DNA of 10,372 nt, from NCBI GenBank assembly GCA_019420135.1, contig JAHZHS010000040.1, forward strand, positions 4,552 through 14,923, read 5' to 3'. The notes under the pieces were generated by a model, which worked only from the letters and a program-made list of their open reading frames with translations, searched no databases and had not been told where the DNA came from. The translations under genes and the position numbers were made by a program. This DNA is from Oscillospiraceae bacterium. GTDB lineage: Bacteria; Bacillota; Clostridia; Oscillospirales; Ruminococcaceae. The stretch's first letter is position 1. Each line of letters begins with the position of its first letter. This document shows, in pieces, positions 1 through 6,010 of this stretch.

Positions 1-62
1 TGGAGACCAACGAGGAACTGATGATCGCCCGCGACACCCGCGATGTGATCGAAGCTCTGTAA
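1..62 (+). CDS. ackA: Acetate kinase, C-terminal end only (partial)
   Basis: Only the last 19 codons and the TAA stop are in the window; the reading frame begins at base 3. The visible peptide is ETNEELMIARDTRDVIEAL. The TNEELMIARDT stretch matches the conserved C-terminus of acetate kinases (the E. coli enzyme ends with a closely similar PTNEELVIAQD segment). Acetate kinase is a cytoplasmic enzyme that interconverts acetyl phosphate plus ADP with acetate plus ATP, the final energy-conserving step of acetate fermentation. A strong intrinsic terminator follows 34 bases after the stop, so this gene is the last of its transcript. The call rests on one short motif, so it is good but not certain; the bulk of the gene lies outside the window. 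Confidence 0.8.
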   Translation, partial: ETNEELMIARDTRDVIEAL

Positions 63-96
63 TACATCGGCAAGGCTTTTCGGCCTGCCGTTTGCA

Positions 97-138
97 AGGA
101 GCCCCGGAGAGGATTCTCTCCGGGGCTCCTTTTGTGTT
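97..138 (+). terminator. Intrinsic terminator after acetate kinase
   Basis: A perfect 15-bp stem (97-111 pairs with 116-130, AGGAGCCCCGGAGAG against CTCTCCGGGGCTCCT) closes a 4-base GATT loop and is followed by a T-rich run (TTTGTGTT). It sits 34 bases after the ackA stop and ahead of the convergent mazF end. The minus-strand tail is much less T-rich, so it probably acts mainly on plus-strand transcription, though it may also block read-through from mazF. Confidence 0.9.
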
Positions 139-181
139 ATTCGATTGCTTTTTTACGCAGAATAGGCGCTGGATGCCGCTG

Positions 182-553
182 TCACTCGCTGCGCAGGGAA
201 TTCTGCACCGAAAGCCCCATGGAAACTTCCAGGGCTTCATCTACCCGGCGCATATCGTCGGGCGGGATGCATCCCGCCTTTTCCCGCAGGCGCCGCTTAT
301 CCAGCGTGCGGATCTGTTCGGTCAGGACGATGCTGTCCTTGGACAGCCCGCAGCGGTCGGCACGGACGCCGATGTGGGTGGGCAGGCGATTCTTGTCCTG
401 GCGGGAGGTGATGGCCGCGGCAATCACCGTGGGGCTGTGCCGGTTGCCGATGTCGTTCTGAACAATAAGTACCGGCCGTACCCCTCCCTGCTCCGACCCC
501 ACCACGGGGCTGAGATCCGCATAGAAAACTTCTCCCCTGTGTACTTCCATCAT
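182..553 (-). CDS. mazF: MazF/PemK-family endoribonuclease toxin
   Basis: A 123-residue protein of the usual MazF length. The segments RGEVFYADLSPVVGSEQGG, VRPVLIVQNDIGNRHSPT, AAAITS, LPTHI and LTEQIRTLDK follow Bacillus subtilis MazF (NdoA/EndoA) almost residue for residue. The catalytic Arg and Thr of that family align with R26 (GGVRP) and T49 (AITS) here. MazF cleaves single-stranded mRNA at short sequences and is normally held by the MazE antitoxin. Two consecutive ATG codons (553 and 550) follow an AGGGAGG site at 560-566; the second aligns best with the Bacillus start, so either may be used. Upstream lie 64 bp and then the acyltransferase stop, with no room for a normal mazE. The gene is last of the acpS, acyltransferase, mazF series. 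The palindrome at 588-604 may control it. It may be an orphan toxin, or its antitoxin may be encoded elsewhere. Confidence 0.92.
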   Translation of the reverse strand: MMEVHRGEVFYADLSPVVGSEQGGVRPVLIVQNDIGNRHSPTVIAAAITSRQDKNRLPTHIGVRADRCGLSKDSIVLTEQIRTLDKRRLREKAGCIPPDDMRRVDEALEVSMGLSVQNSLRSE

Positions 554-587
554 GTGGCGCCTCCCTGTACTGTAATGCAAATTTCTT

Positions 588-604
588 TGCTTATAGTATA
601 AGCA
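588..604. promoter_or_regulatory. Perfect 17-nt palindrome upstream of mazF (candidate operator)
   Basis: TGCTTATA-G-TATAAGCA is an exact 8-bp inverted repeat around one central base, ending 34 bp upstream of the first mazF ATG. It is AT-rich in GC-rich surroundings and contains a -10-like TATACT on the minus strand (595-600). A possible -35, TTGAAG (616-621), lies 15 bp upstream, which is shorter than ideal. MazEF and similar toxin-antitoxin operons are commonly autoregulated through palindromes over the promoter, which is why I call this a candidate operator. It is unproven. Confidence 0.5.
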
Positions 605-617
605 GGCAGGCCCGCCT

Positions 618-1736
618 TCAATCACCGGACGGCAACATTTTTCCCAACCCGGCCGCCAGATCGTCTCCCTTGCGGCAGAGGGCATGGAACCACCGGCTGG
701 CTTCCAGCCTCCGGATGAGCAGACGGCTGCGCATCAGATCAATGACGGTGCCCGCAGCAAAGACGCAGGCAATGACAAAGAGGGCATATCCGGCCGATCC
801 GGGATGCTGTGCACTTTGGAAAATGCCGTTCCAGAGAGGTCCCATGACCGCCGGGGTCTGATGGATGATATAAACGCCCAGCGTGGCCGAGGCCACCTCA
901 TTGACGGCAGGCAGGCTGCCGATATTCAGGTTCTTGAAAAAAAAGAAAATGGCCAGGGCGCACAGCAGGTTGGGCGCCGAGCAGAGGGCGGTGCGGTAAT
1001 ATTCCAGGTACTGCATGGGTTTGCCGTCCACTCCCTGCCACAGCGCCGCCCCCCGCAGGGCTGTCAGTGCCGCGGTGAAAAGCAGCGCCAGGACCGGCGC
1101 CTGCCAGGACTGCATCCAGCGGGAAAGGCGATTGTCCGGGTAGAGGCGCAGATACCCTACCAGGAGGTACTCATAGGCGAAAGTCCAGAGCACATCGGAG
1201 AAGACGCCGTCCTCCGCAAACAGGGTGGAGTATCCCACCAGCAGCACCCCGAACGCCCACAGTAGCCCCCGCAGCGTCCGGCGGGGCGCCGTGTGGAGCA
1301 CCGGGCTGAGCAGCAGCAAAATCAGATAGGCCGCCACGAACCACAGCTGTTTGGTGCTGACCGGGAAAATGGCCCAGCGCAGGGTGCCCAGTCCCACTCC
1401 GCTGCCCGGTACCAACAGGCACAGCAGCGTCAGGGGAACGGTATACAGCCAGAGGCTGAGCCACAGATTGAGCACCCGCCGGGTTTTGAATGGCTGTGTG
1501 CAGAGGAACCAGGCCCCCATCATGACGAAAATGCTGCATCCCATACGGGAGCCCGCTCCCAGCAAGGCAAAGAACAGGGCATGGGGCAATGTGTCATACA
1601 GAGCGGCACCGCTCTGCCCCGCGTAATGATCCGCAATGATAAACAGCATGCATAAAATCCGCAGCAGCTCCAGACCGCTCTGCCGCGTATGGGATTTCGG
1701 CACGGTTTCCGGCCGCTGCAAAACCGCCGTTGCCAT
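618..1736 (-). CDS. Membrane acyltransferase, acyltransferase-3 family
   Basis: A 372-residue polytopic membrane protein with about ten hydrophobic segments. The first (residues 20-40, GLELLRILCMLFIIADHY) carries the family's R-x10-H signature as R26 and H37, in which the His is thought to be catalytic. Other family-typical stretches are CSIFVMMGAWFLC (67-79), KQLWFVAAYLILLLLSPVL (129-147) and TLGVYIIHQTP (285-295). Such proteins (OafA, WecH and relatives) move acetyl or other acyl groups onto surface sugars, peptidoglycan, lipids or small molecules; the substrate here cannot be told. The soluble, basic C-terminal tail runs from about 335. The ATG shares its A with the last base of the acpS TGA stop (TGATG), with GGGGGAG just upstream, so the two are probably translationally coupled. 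No glycosyltransferase or polysaccharide genes adjoin it. Confidence 0.85.
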   Translation of the reverse strand: MATAVLQRPETVPKSHTRQSGLELLRILCMLFIIADHYAGQSGAALYDTLPHALFFALLGAGSRMGCSIFVMMGAWFLCTQPFKTRRVLNLWLSLWLYTVPLTLLCLLVPGSGVGLGTLRWAIFPVSTKQLWFVAAYLILLLLSPVLHTAPRRTLRGLLWAFGVLLVGYSTLFAEDGVFSDVLWTFAYEYLLVGYLRLYPDNRLSRWMQSWQAPVLALLFTAALTALRGAALWQGVDGKPMQYLEYYRTALCSAPNLLCALAIFFFFKNLNIGSLPAVNEVASATLGVYIIHQTPAVMGPLWNGIFQSAQHPGSAGYALFVIACVFAAGTVIDLMRSRLLIRRLEASRWFHALCRKGDDLAAGLGKMLPSGD

Positions 1737-2125
1737 CAGGCTTCTCCCCCTTCCCGCTGTTCCAGCACCGCAAAGGCACAGGCCAGACCCTTCTCATGGG
1801 TGAGAGAAAGATGAATCGTCAGCCGGTGGGTTTCCAGCCATCGGGCTGCTGTGCCCTCCAAGGCATAATAGGGCGCTCCCGACTCCCTGCGCAGGACGCC
1901 GATCTCTGCAAGGGGAAAGCCCCCCAGCCCCAGGCCGCAGGCCTTGAGAAAAGCCTCCTTGGCCGCAAAGTTGGCCGCCGCCGTTTCGGCGCTGGCCTTG
2001 CCCCGATGAGACAAGATGAGTTGCTGCTCCTGCGCAGAGTAGACTCCCTGCAAAAAGGCAGTCCGCTGCAGGCTCTTTTCCACCCGTGCCACCTCGCACA
2101 GATCGGTGCCGATTCCTATAATCAC
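1736..2125 (-). CDS. acpS: Holo-[acyl-carrier-protein] synthase AcpS
   Basis: A 129-residue protein of standard AcpS length. It transfers 4'-phosphopantetheine from CoA to the serine of apo-ACP, activating ACP for fatty-acid and phospholipid synthesis; AcpS acts in the cytoplasm as a trimer. The N-terminus GIGTDLCEVARVE holds the Mg-binding Asp (D8), and NFAAKEAFLKA holds the second conserved acidic residue (K56-E57). The C-terminal IHLSLTHEKGLACAFAVLE is the third family motif. The start is GTG (2123-2125): it opens directly into the conserved motif and follows a GGGGAGGAAG ribosome binding site about 7 bases upstream. It heads the minus-strand cluster acpS, acyltransferase, mazF. In Bacillus acpS also lies close to mazEF, with alr between; alr is absent here. 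Confidence 0.96.
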   Translation of the reverse strand: MIIGIGTDLCEVARVEKSLQRTAFLQGVYSAQEQQLILSHRGKASAETAAANFAAKEAFLKACGLGLGGFPLAEIGVLRRESGAPYYALEGTAARWLETHRLTIHLSLTHEKGLACAFAVLEQREGGEA

Positions 2126-2334
2126 GTTGCTTCCTCCCCTGCACCCCCGGTGCCATGGCGTCCTTCGACATTTTTATTTATTGTACCATGGGCCAACGGG
2201 AAAAGATACCCCCGCCGCCCGGAAGCTTCTTCCTTTGCCGCCTGCCGTGTCTTCCCAACAGCCCGAAAGGGATCTTTGCGGCGGTTCCGGCGGATTGCTG
2301 CCGGATTTTGGGGACGGGCGGATTTTGACGGGGA

Positions 2335-2358
2335 AAATGTGTGTAAGATTTCACATTT
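2335..2358. promoter_or_regulatory. AAATGTG-N10-CACATTT dyad, CRP/FNR-like half-sites
   Basis: Two perfect 7-bp inverted arms, AAATGTG (2335-2341) and CACATTT (2352-2358), flank 10 bases. The arms equal the outer halves of the classical E. coli CRP consensus, but that consensus has 8 bases between the arms, so a canonical CRP site is not claimed. The centre lies about 73 bp upstream of the start point expected from the TATAAT at 2408-2413, a plausible distance for an activator. Regulator unknown. Confidence 0.4.
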
Positions 2359-2369
2359 CTTCAAAGGAC

Positions 2370-2387
2370 TGTCCCAGAATTGTCCCA
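2370..2387 (+). repeat. Tandem TGTCCCA direct repeat with 11-bp period
   Basis: TGTCCCA occurs at 2370-2376 and again at 2381-2387, start to start 11 bp, about one helical turn. The first copy is also part of the short palindrome GGAC-T-GTCC (2366-2374). The pair occupies the place just upstream of, and overlapping, where the -35 of the downstream promoter should be, so it may bind an activator or repressor. Confidence 0.4.
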
Positions 2388-2407
2388 AAACTTTCACAAA
2401 TAGCTCC

Positions 2408-2413
2408 TATAAT
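2408..2413 (+). promoter_or_regulatory. Candidate -10 box (TATAAT) of the ABC/Gld-like operon
   Basis: A perfect TATAAT lies 78 bp upstream of the first gene of the operon. No good -35 is found at 16-18 bp spacing (CCAAAA at 17 bp), and there is no TG extension. A TTGTCC (2380-2385) exists but 22 bp away. This would suit a promoter that needs an activator, possibly through the repeats at 2335-2387. The transcript would have a leader of about 70 nt. Confidence 0.5.
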
Positions 2414-2474
2414 CGCCCATAGATTGGTATGGGAAACGCCCGGCAGAGGTGTGTTCCCGCCTGTCAGAACGAGA

Positions 2475-2481
2475 AAAGGAG
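2475..2481 (+). promoter_or_regulatory. Ribosome binding site deciding a TTG start
   Basis: AAAGGAG sits 10 bases before the TTG at 2492. It is what favours TTG over the in-frame ATG at 2429, which has no Shine-Dalgarno and would add 21 residues with no family resemblance, and over the GTG at 2483, which is only 1 base from the site. Confidence 0.75.
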
Positions 2482-2491
2482 AGTGCGTGCT

Positions 2492-3628
2492 TTGATCGAA
2501 GTGAACCATCTGACAAAGCGCTACGGCAACCACTGCGCGGTGGACGACATCAGCTTCACCGTGGAGGATGGATGCATTTACGGCCTGCTGGGCCCCAACG
2601 GCGCCGGCAAGTCCACCACCATGAACGTCATCACCGGGTATCTGTCCGCCACCAGCGGCACCGTCCGGATTGACGGCCACGACATCGTGGAAGAACCCAA
2701 GGAGGCAAAATCCTGCATCGGTTACCTGCCCGAGCAGCCCCCGCTGTATACCGACATGACAGTACGGGAATATCTGATGTTTGTGGCAGAGCTCAAAGGT
2801 GTACGCCCCAAGGCTGCACGGCTGGAAAGTATCGAGCGTGCCTCCGGCCGCACCGGTCTGGACAACATGCAGCAGCGGCTGATCCGCAACCTGTCCAAGG
2901 GCTATCGCCAGCGCGTGGGCATTGCCGCCACCCTGCTGGGCGACCCCAAGGTCATCATTCTGGACGAGCCCACCGTCGGCCTGGATCCCGCCCAGATGAT
3001 CGAGATTCGCTCCCTGATCCACGACCTGGGCAAGACCCACACTGTCATTCTGTCCAGCCATATCCTGAGCGAGGTCCAGGCAGTCTGTGACCAGGTTCTC
3101 ATCATCGCCCACGGCAAGCTGGTCGCCCAGGGTACCCCTGAAGAGCTGGCCGGACGTCTGGCTGCCCGGGGCGTCATTGCCGCCACCGCTTTGGGCGGCC
3201 GGGATGCCGTGCTGGCTGCCGTCCAGAGTGTTGCGGGGCTGACCAACGTGCAGATCACCGCAGAAAAGGGCGACGAGGTCAGCTTTACCGCCTCCAGCGA
3301 GGCGGGCAGCGACCTGCGCGCCGCCCTTTCCAAGGCGCTGGCCGATGCCGGCTGCCCGGTGCTCTCGCTGACCAGCCAGTCCATGAGTCTGGAGGATGTC
3401 TTCCTGCAGCTGACTGAGGCGGCCGACGAACCCGCCCCGGCGGCAGAAACCGCAGCAGTCTCCGGCAATGTCGAAGGCTCCTCCCCCGGGCTTCCCGCTG
3501 CCGAGGCACAGCCCGCCGCAGGAGAAACCTCCTCCCCCGTTTCCGACGATACAGCCTCCCACAGCGAACCCGGCACCGAGACCGGGGACGCCTCCACGGC
3601 TGCCGATGACGGAAAGGAGGGCGAATAA
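2492..3628 (+). CDS. ABC transporter ATP-binding protein, GldA-like
   Basis: A 378-residue cytoplasmic ATPase, first gene of a four-gene operon. In order: Walker A GPNGAGKST (34-42), Q-loop GYLPEQPPLY (Q82), signature LSKGYRQRVG (134-143), Walker B VIILDEPTVGLD (154-165) and H-loop SSHILSE (H190). The LSKGYRQR form of the signature is typical of the ATPases paired with ABC-2 permeases such as GldA. A C-terminal accessory domain ends at VFLQLTE (near 309). Residues 310-378 form a low-complexity tail rich in Ala, Pro, Glu, Ser, Thr and Asp, beyond the usual end of such ATPases (about 300-320 residues). The start is TTG, chosen because the protein then opens with IEVNHLTKRYG, as in homologues, and because of the ribosome binding site at 2475-2481. 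Only 2 bases separate its stop from the permease start. Partners are inferred from the operon; the substrate is unknown. Confidence 0.93.
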   Translation: MIEVNHLTKRYGNHCAVDDISFTVEDGCIYGLLGPNGAGKSTTMNVITGYLSATSGTVRIDGHDIVEEPKEAKSCIGYLPEQPPLYTDMTVREYLMFVAELKGVRPKAARLESIERASGRTGLDNMQQRLIRNLSKGYRQRVGIAATLLGDPKVIILDEPTVGLDPAQMIEIRSLIHDLGKTHTVILSSHILSEVQAVCDQVLIIAHGKLVAQGTPEELAGRLAARGVIAATALGGRDAVLAAVQSVAGLTNVQITAEKGDEVSFTASSEAGSDLRAALSKALADAGCPVLSLTSQSMSLEDVFLQLTEAADEPAPAAETAAVSGNVEGSSPGLPAAEAQPAAGETSSPVSDDTASHSEPGTETGDASTAADDGKEGE

Positions 3629-3630
3629 CC

Positions 3631-4494
3631 GTGAAAGCCATTTTCAAACGTGAGCTCAAAAGCTATTTTACCGGCATGATCGGCTACGTTGTCGTCGCCG
3701 CCATCTTTGCCTTTATCTCCCTGTACTACACGGCCAACAACCTGGTCTATGCCTCGCCGGACTTTGCCACGGCGCTGTACTCCACCTCCCTGGTCATGCT
3801 GTTTGTGCTGCCCGCCCTGTCCATGAGAAGTTTTGCCGACGAGCGCCGCAACAAAACCGACCAGCTGCTGCTCACCAGCCCGGTGGGCATCCCGTCTATT
3901 GTGCTGGGCAAGTACTTTGCCCAGCTGGCAGTCTTTGCCGTGCCTGTTCTGGCAGCCTGCGTCATGCCGCTGATCCTCAGCCTGTTCGGCACGGTTTCCT
4001 TTGTCAGCTGCTACGCCGCACTGCTGGGATACTTCCTGGTAGGCGCCGCCTGCATTGCCGTGGGCACCTGCATCTCCGCCCTGACCGAGAACCAGATTAT
4101 CTCCTATCTTGCCACCTTCGGGGCTCTGCTGGTCTGCTACATGATCAACAGCATCCAGACCCTCTTTACCAGCGGCAACACTCTGGCGTTCATCGTTTTC
4201 TGCGTCATCCTGGCGGTGGCTGCCGTCCTCATCGGCCTGCTGTGCAAAAACGTCACGGTGGGCAGCGCCGTCTTCTGTGTCGGCGCGGTGGTGCTGGTGC
4301 TGCTGTTCAAGCTGCGCCCCGCCTGGCTGTTGAACGCCTTCAATCAGGCGCTGGATGCTCTGGCACTGTTTGATCCTTTCATCGAATTTGTCAGCGGGAT
4401 GTTCACCCTCTCGGGCGTGATCTACTATCTCTCCGTCATCGCGCTGTTTCTGTTCCTGACCGGACAGGCGCTGGAACGCCGCCGCTGGAACTAA
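3631..4494 (+). CDS. ABC-2 type permease, GldF-like
   Basis: A 287-residue inner-membrane permease, the channel-forming or mechanotransmitting partner of the upstream ATPase. It opens with KAIFKRELKSYF, the amphipathic N-terminus usual for ABC-2 permeases. Hydrophobic segments lie near residues 15-35, 47-63, 94-118, 127-150, 156-172, 184-226 (probably two) and 258-278, and it ends in the basic LERRRWN typical of this subfamily. A cytoplasmic stretch, SFADERRNKTDQLLLTSPV (67-85), follows the second segment; ERR..KT.QLLLTSP is characteristic of the GldF/NosY-like group. The start is GTG at 3631, with GGAAAGGAGG at 3611-3620 inside the end of the ATPase gene, so translation is probably coupled. 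The substrate cannot be inferred; members act in gliding complexes, copper-enzyme maturation and envelope processes. Confidence 0.9.
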   Translation: MKAIFKRELKSYFTGMIGYVVVAAIFAFISLYYTANNLVYASPDFATALYSTSLVMLFVLPALSMRSFADERRNKTDQLLLTSPVGIPSIVLGKYFAQLAVFAVPVLAACVMPLILSLFGTVSFVSCYAALLGYFLVGAACIAVGTCISALTENQIISYLATFGALLVCYMINSIQTLFTSGNTLAFIVFCVILAVAAVLIGLLCKNVTVGSAVFCVGAVVLVLLFKLRPAWLLNAFNQALDALALFDPFIEFVSGMFTLSGVIYYLSVIALFLFLTGQALERRRWN

Positions 4495-4516
4495 GCAAAA
4501 GGAGGGATTGCATATC

Positions 4517-5980
4517 ATGAAACTCTTTCACAAGAAAACCACGCCGGAGCGCCCCCAGCCCACTGCGGAACAGAAGGCCGGCAGCGTCCGGGTGCTGAAA
4601 AACGGCGCCTATGCCACGGCGATCACCGTCATCGTGCTGGTGGCTGTCATCCTGATCAACCTTGTGGTGGGGGCTCTGCCCACCAAATATACCGAGCTGG
4701 ACATTTCCAGTTCCGGACTCTTCACCCTGAGCGATACCACCAAGACCATGCTGGCCGGGCTGGACAAGGACGTGACTGCCTACTATCTGGCCGAGACCGG
4801 CAACGAGGACTCCAACATCACCCGCCTGCTCGACCGCTATGCCGGTGAGAGCAGCCACTTTACCTGGCAGCAGCGGGATCCTGCCCTCTACCCCACCTTT
4901 GCCCAGCAGTACGACGCCCAGGATGCTTCCAGCTCCAGCGTCATCCTAGTCTGCGGGGACAACTCCACCGTGGTGGACTACTACGACATGTACGAAACCG
5001 ACTACTCCGACTACTACACCACCGGGTCCTACTCCCTCAATTTCGCGGCTGAATCGGCACTGACCAGCGGAATCGCCCGCATCACCAGCGACAGCGCCTA
5101 TATCCTCTACCAGATGACCGGCCACGGCGAGACCGAACTGGCCTCCGACTTTACCGACACCCTGGGGAACTCCAACATCTCGGTGGAAAGCCTCAACCTG
5201 CTCTCGGCCGGTTCCATCCCGGAGGACGCCTCCGCAATCCTCATCAACGCCCCTCAGGTGGACTACACCAGCGATACCATCGATCTTCTGCGCAGCTACC
5301 TGCAAAACGGCGGCAAGCTGCTGGTGACCACCGGCCTGGAATACGACACCCCCAACCTGGACGCCCTGCTGGCCGAGTACGGCATGACCCGGCAGTCCGG
5401 CCTGGTGATGGAACACGATCCCAACCACTTTGCCTACCGGTACTCCTCCACCTATCTGCTGCCCACCGTCGTGTCCAACGACGTGACCTCCGGCATGACC
5501 GACGGTATGATGGTCTTTACCCCCGTGGCCCAGGGCATCCTGACCGACAGCGAAAACGAGGACATCACCTACACCAACCTGCTGTCCACCAGCACCAGTT
5601 CCTACGCCATGCAGGACTACGCCACCGCCGAGACGGCTTCCCAGGGGGCCAACGATCCCAATGGTCCCTTCTATCCCGCCGTGGCCGCGGAGAGCGCCTC
5701 CACCGGTGCGCAGATCGTCTGGATCAACTGCGCCAACATCTTTGTGTCTGAAATCGACCAGATGGTTTCGGGCGGCAACTCTCAGTTCCTGGGCAGCATC
5801 GTCAACTGGCTCAATGGTGAGGACAATGCCGTCGTCATCGACGCCAAGAGCATGAACGCCACCTATCTGACGGTTCCTTCCACTGCCGTGACCGGGTTGG
5901 GCGTGCTGTTTGTCATTGTGCTGCCCATCGCCTGCATTGTCATCGGCGTGGTGGTCTTTATCCTGCGCCGCCGCAGATAA
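4517..5980 (+). CDS. GldG-like ABC auxiliary protein, membrane-anchored
   Basis: A 487-residue protein with one transmembrane helix near the N-terminus (31-53), a long extracytoplasmic domain, and a second helix near the C-terminus (457-483) ending in four arginines, so both ends face the cytoplasm. The domain begins LDISSSGLFTLSDTT (61-75) and carries TGHGE (201-205) and a NGGKLLV strand (264-270), all typical of GldG/ABC auxiliary (IFT52-like) proteins. A Tyr/Asp-rich stretch lies at 154-172, as in clostridial relatives. The ATG at 4517 is preferred to the in-frame TTG at 4508, because GGAGGG (4501-4506) lies 10 bases from the former and only 1 from the latter. It follows the permease by 22 bases. 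It probably forms a complex with the permease, presenting a large sugar-binding-like or scaffold domain outside; this role is inferred. Confidence 0.88.
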   Translation: MKLFHKKTTPERPQPTAEQKAGSVRVLKNGAYATAITVIVLVAVILINLVVGALPTKYTELDISSSGLFTLSDTTKTMLAGLDKDVTAYYLAETGNEDSNITRLLDRYAGESSHFTWQQRDPALYPTFAQQYDAQDASSSSVILVCGDNSTVVDYYDMYETDYSDYYTTGSYSLNFAAESALTSGIARITSDSAYILYQMTGHGETELASDFTDTLGNSNISVESLNLLSAGSIPEDASAILINAPQVDYTSDTIDLLRSYLQNGGKLLVTTGLEYDTPNLDALLAEYGMTRQSGLVMEHDPNHFAYRYSSTYLLPTVVSNDVTSGMTDGMMVFTPVAQGILTDSENEDITYTNLLSTSTSSYAMQDYATAETASQGANDPNGPFYPAVAAESASTGAQIVWINCANIFVSEIDQMVSGGNSQFLGSIVNWLNGEDNAVVIDAKSMNATYLTVPSTAVTGLGVLFVIVLPIACIVIGVVVFILRRRR

Positions 5981-6010
5981 TCCTTTGTACTCAGCCAAGG
6001 AGGCTCCTCC

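Larger units (their letters stand above)
2126..2491. other. Divergent intergenic region between acpS and the ABC operon
   Basis: These 366 bp hold no convincing gene; the short open frames in it lack a ribosome binding site and recognisable protein features. On the minus side an AT-rich island (2171-2185) offers TACAAT (2180-2185) as a possible -10 for acpS, but no good -35 is visible 16-18 bp upstream. The middle carries CGGATT three times (2291, 2302, 2319), the last two as CGGATTTTG 17 bp apart. The right third carries the dyad, the tandem repeat and the TATAAT listed separately. Confidence 0.6.

Noticed and set aside
92..601. Plus-strand open frame opposite mazF
   Set aside because: It begins inside the ackA terminator hairpin region and is antisense to a near-perfect MazF.
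2325..2349. TTGACG (2325-2330) with TAAGAT (2344-2349) as a promoter for the ABC operon
   Set aside because: The spacing is only 13 bp, too short for a sigma-70 type promoter; no suitable -10 lies at 16-18 bp.
2122..2397. Possible small minus-strand gene of 91 codons just before acpS
   Set aside because: It spans the divergent control region, lacks a ribosome binding site and overlaps the acpS start and its ribosome binding site; no family resemblance.
2902..4518. Long minus-strand open frame opposite the ABC ATPase and permease; similarly the 402-codon plus-strand frame at 8909-10117 opposite the helicase
   Set aside because: Both are low-complexity shadows of well-supported genes.
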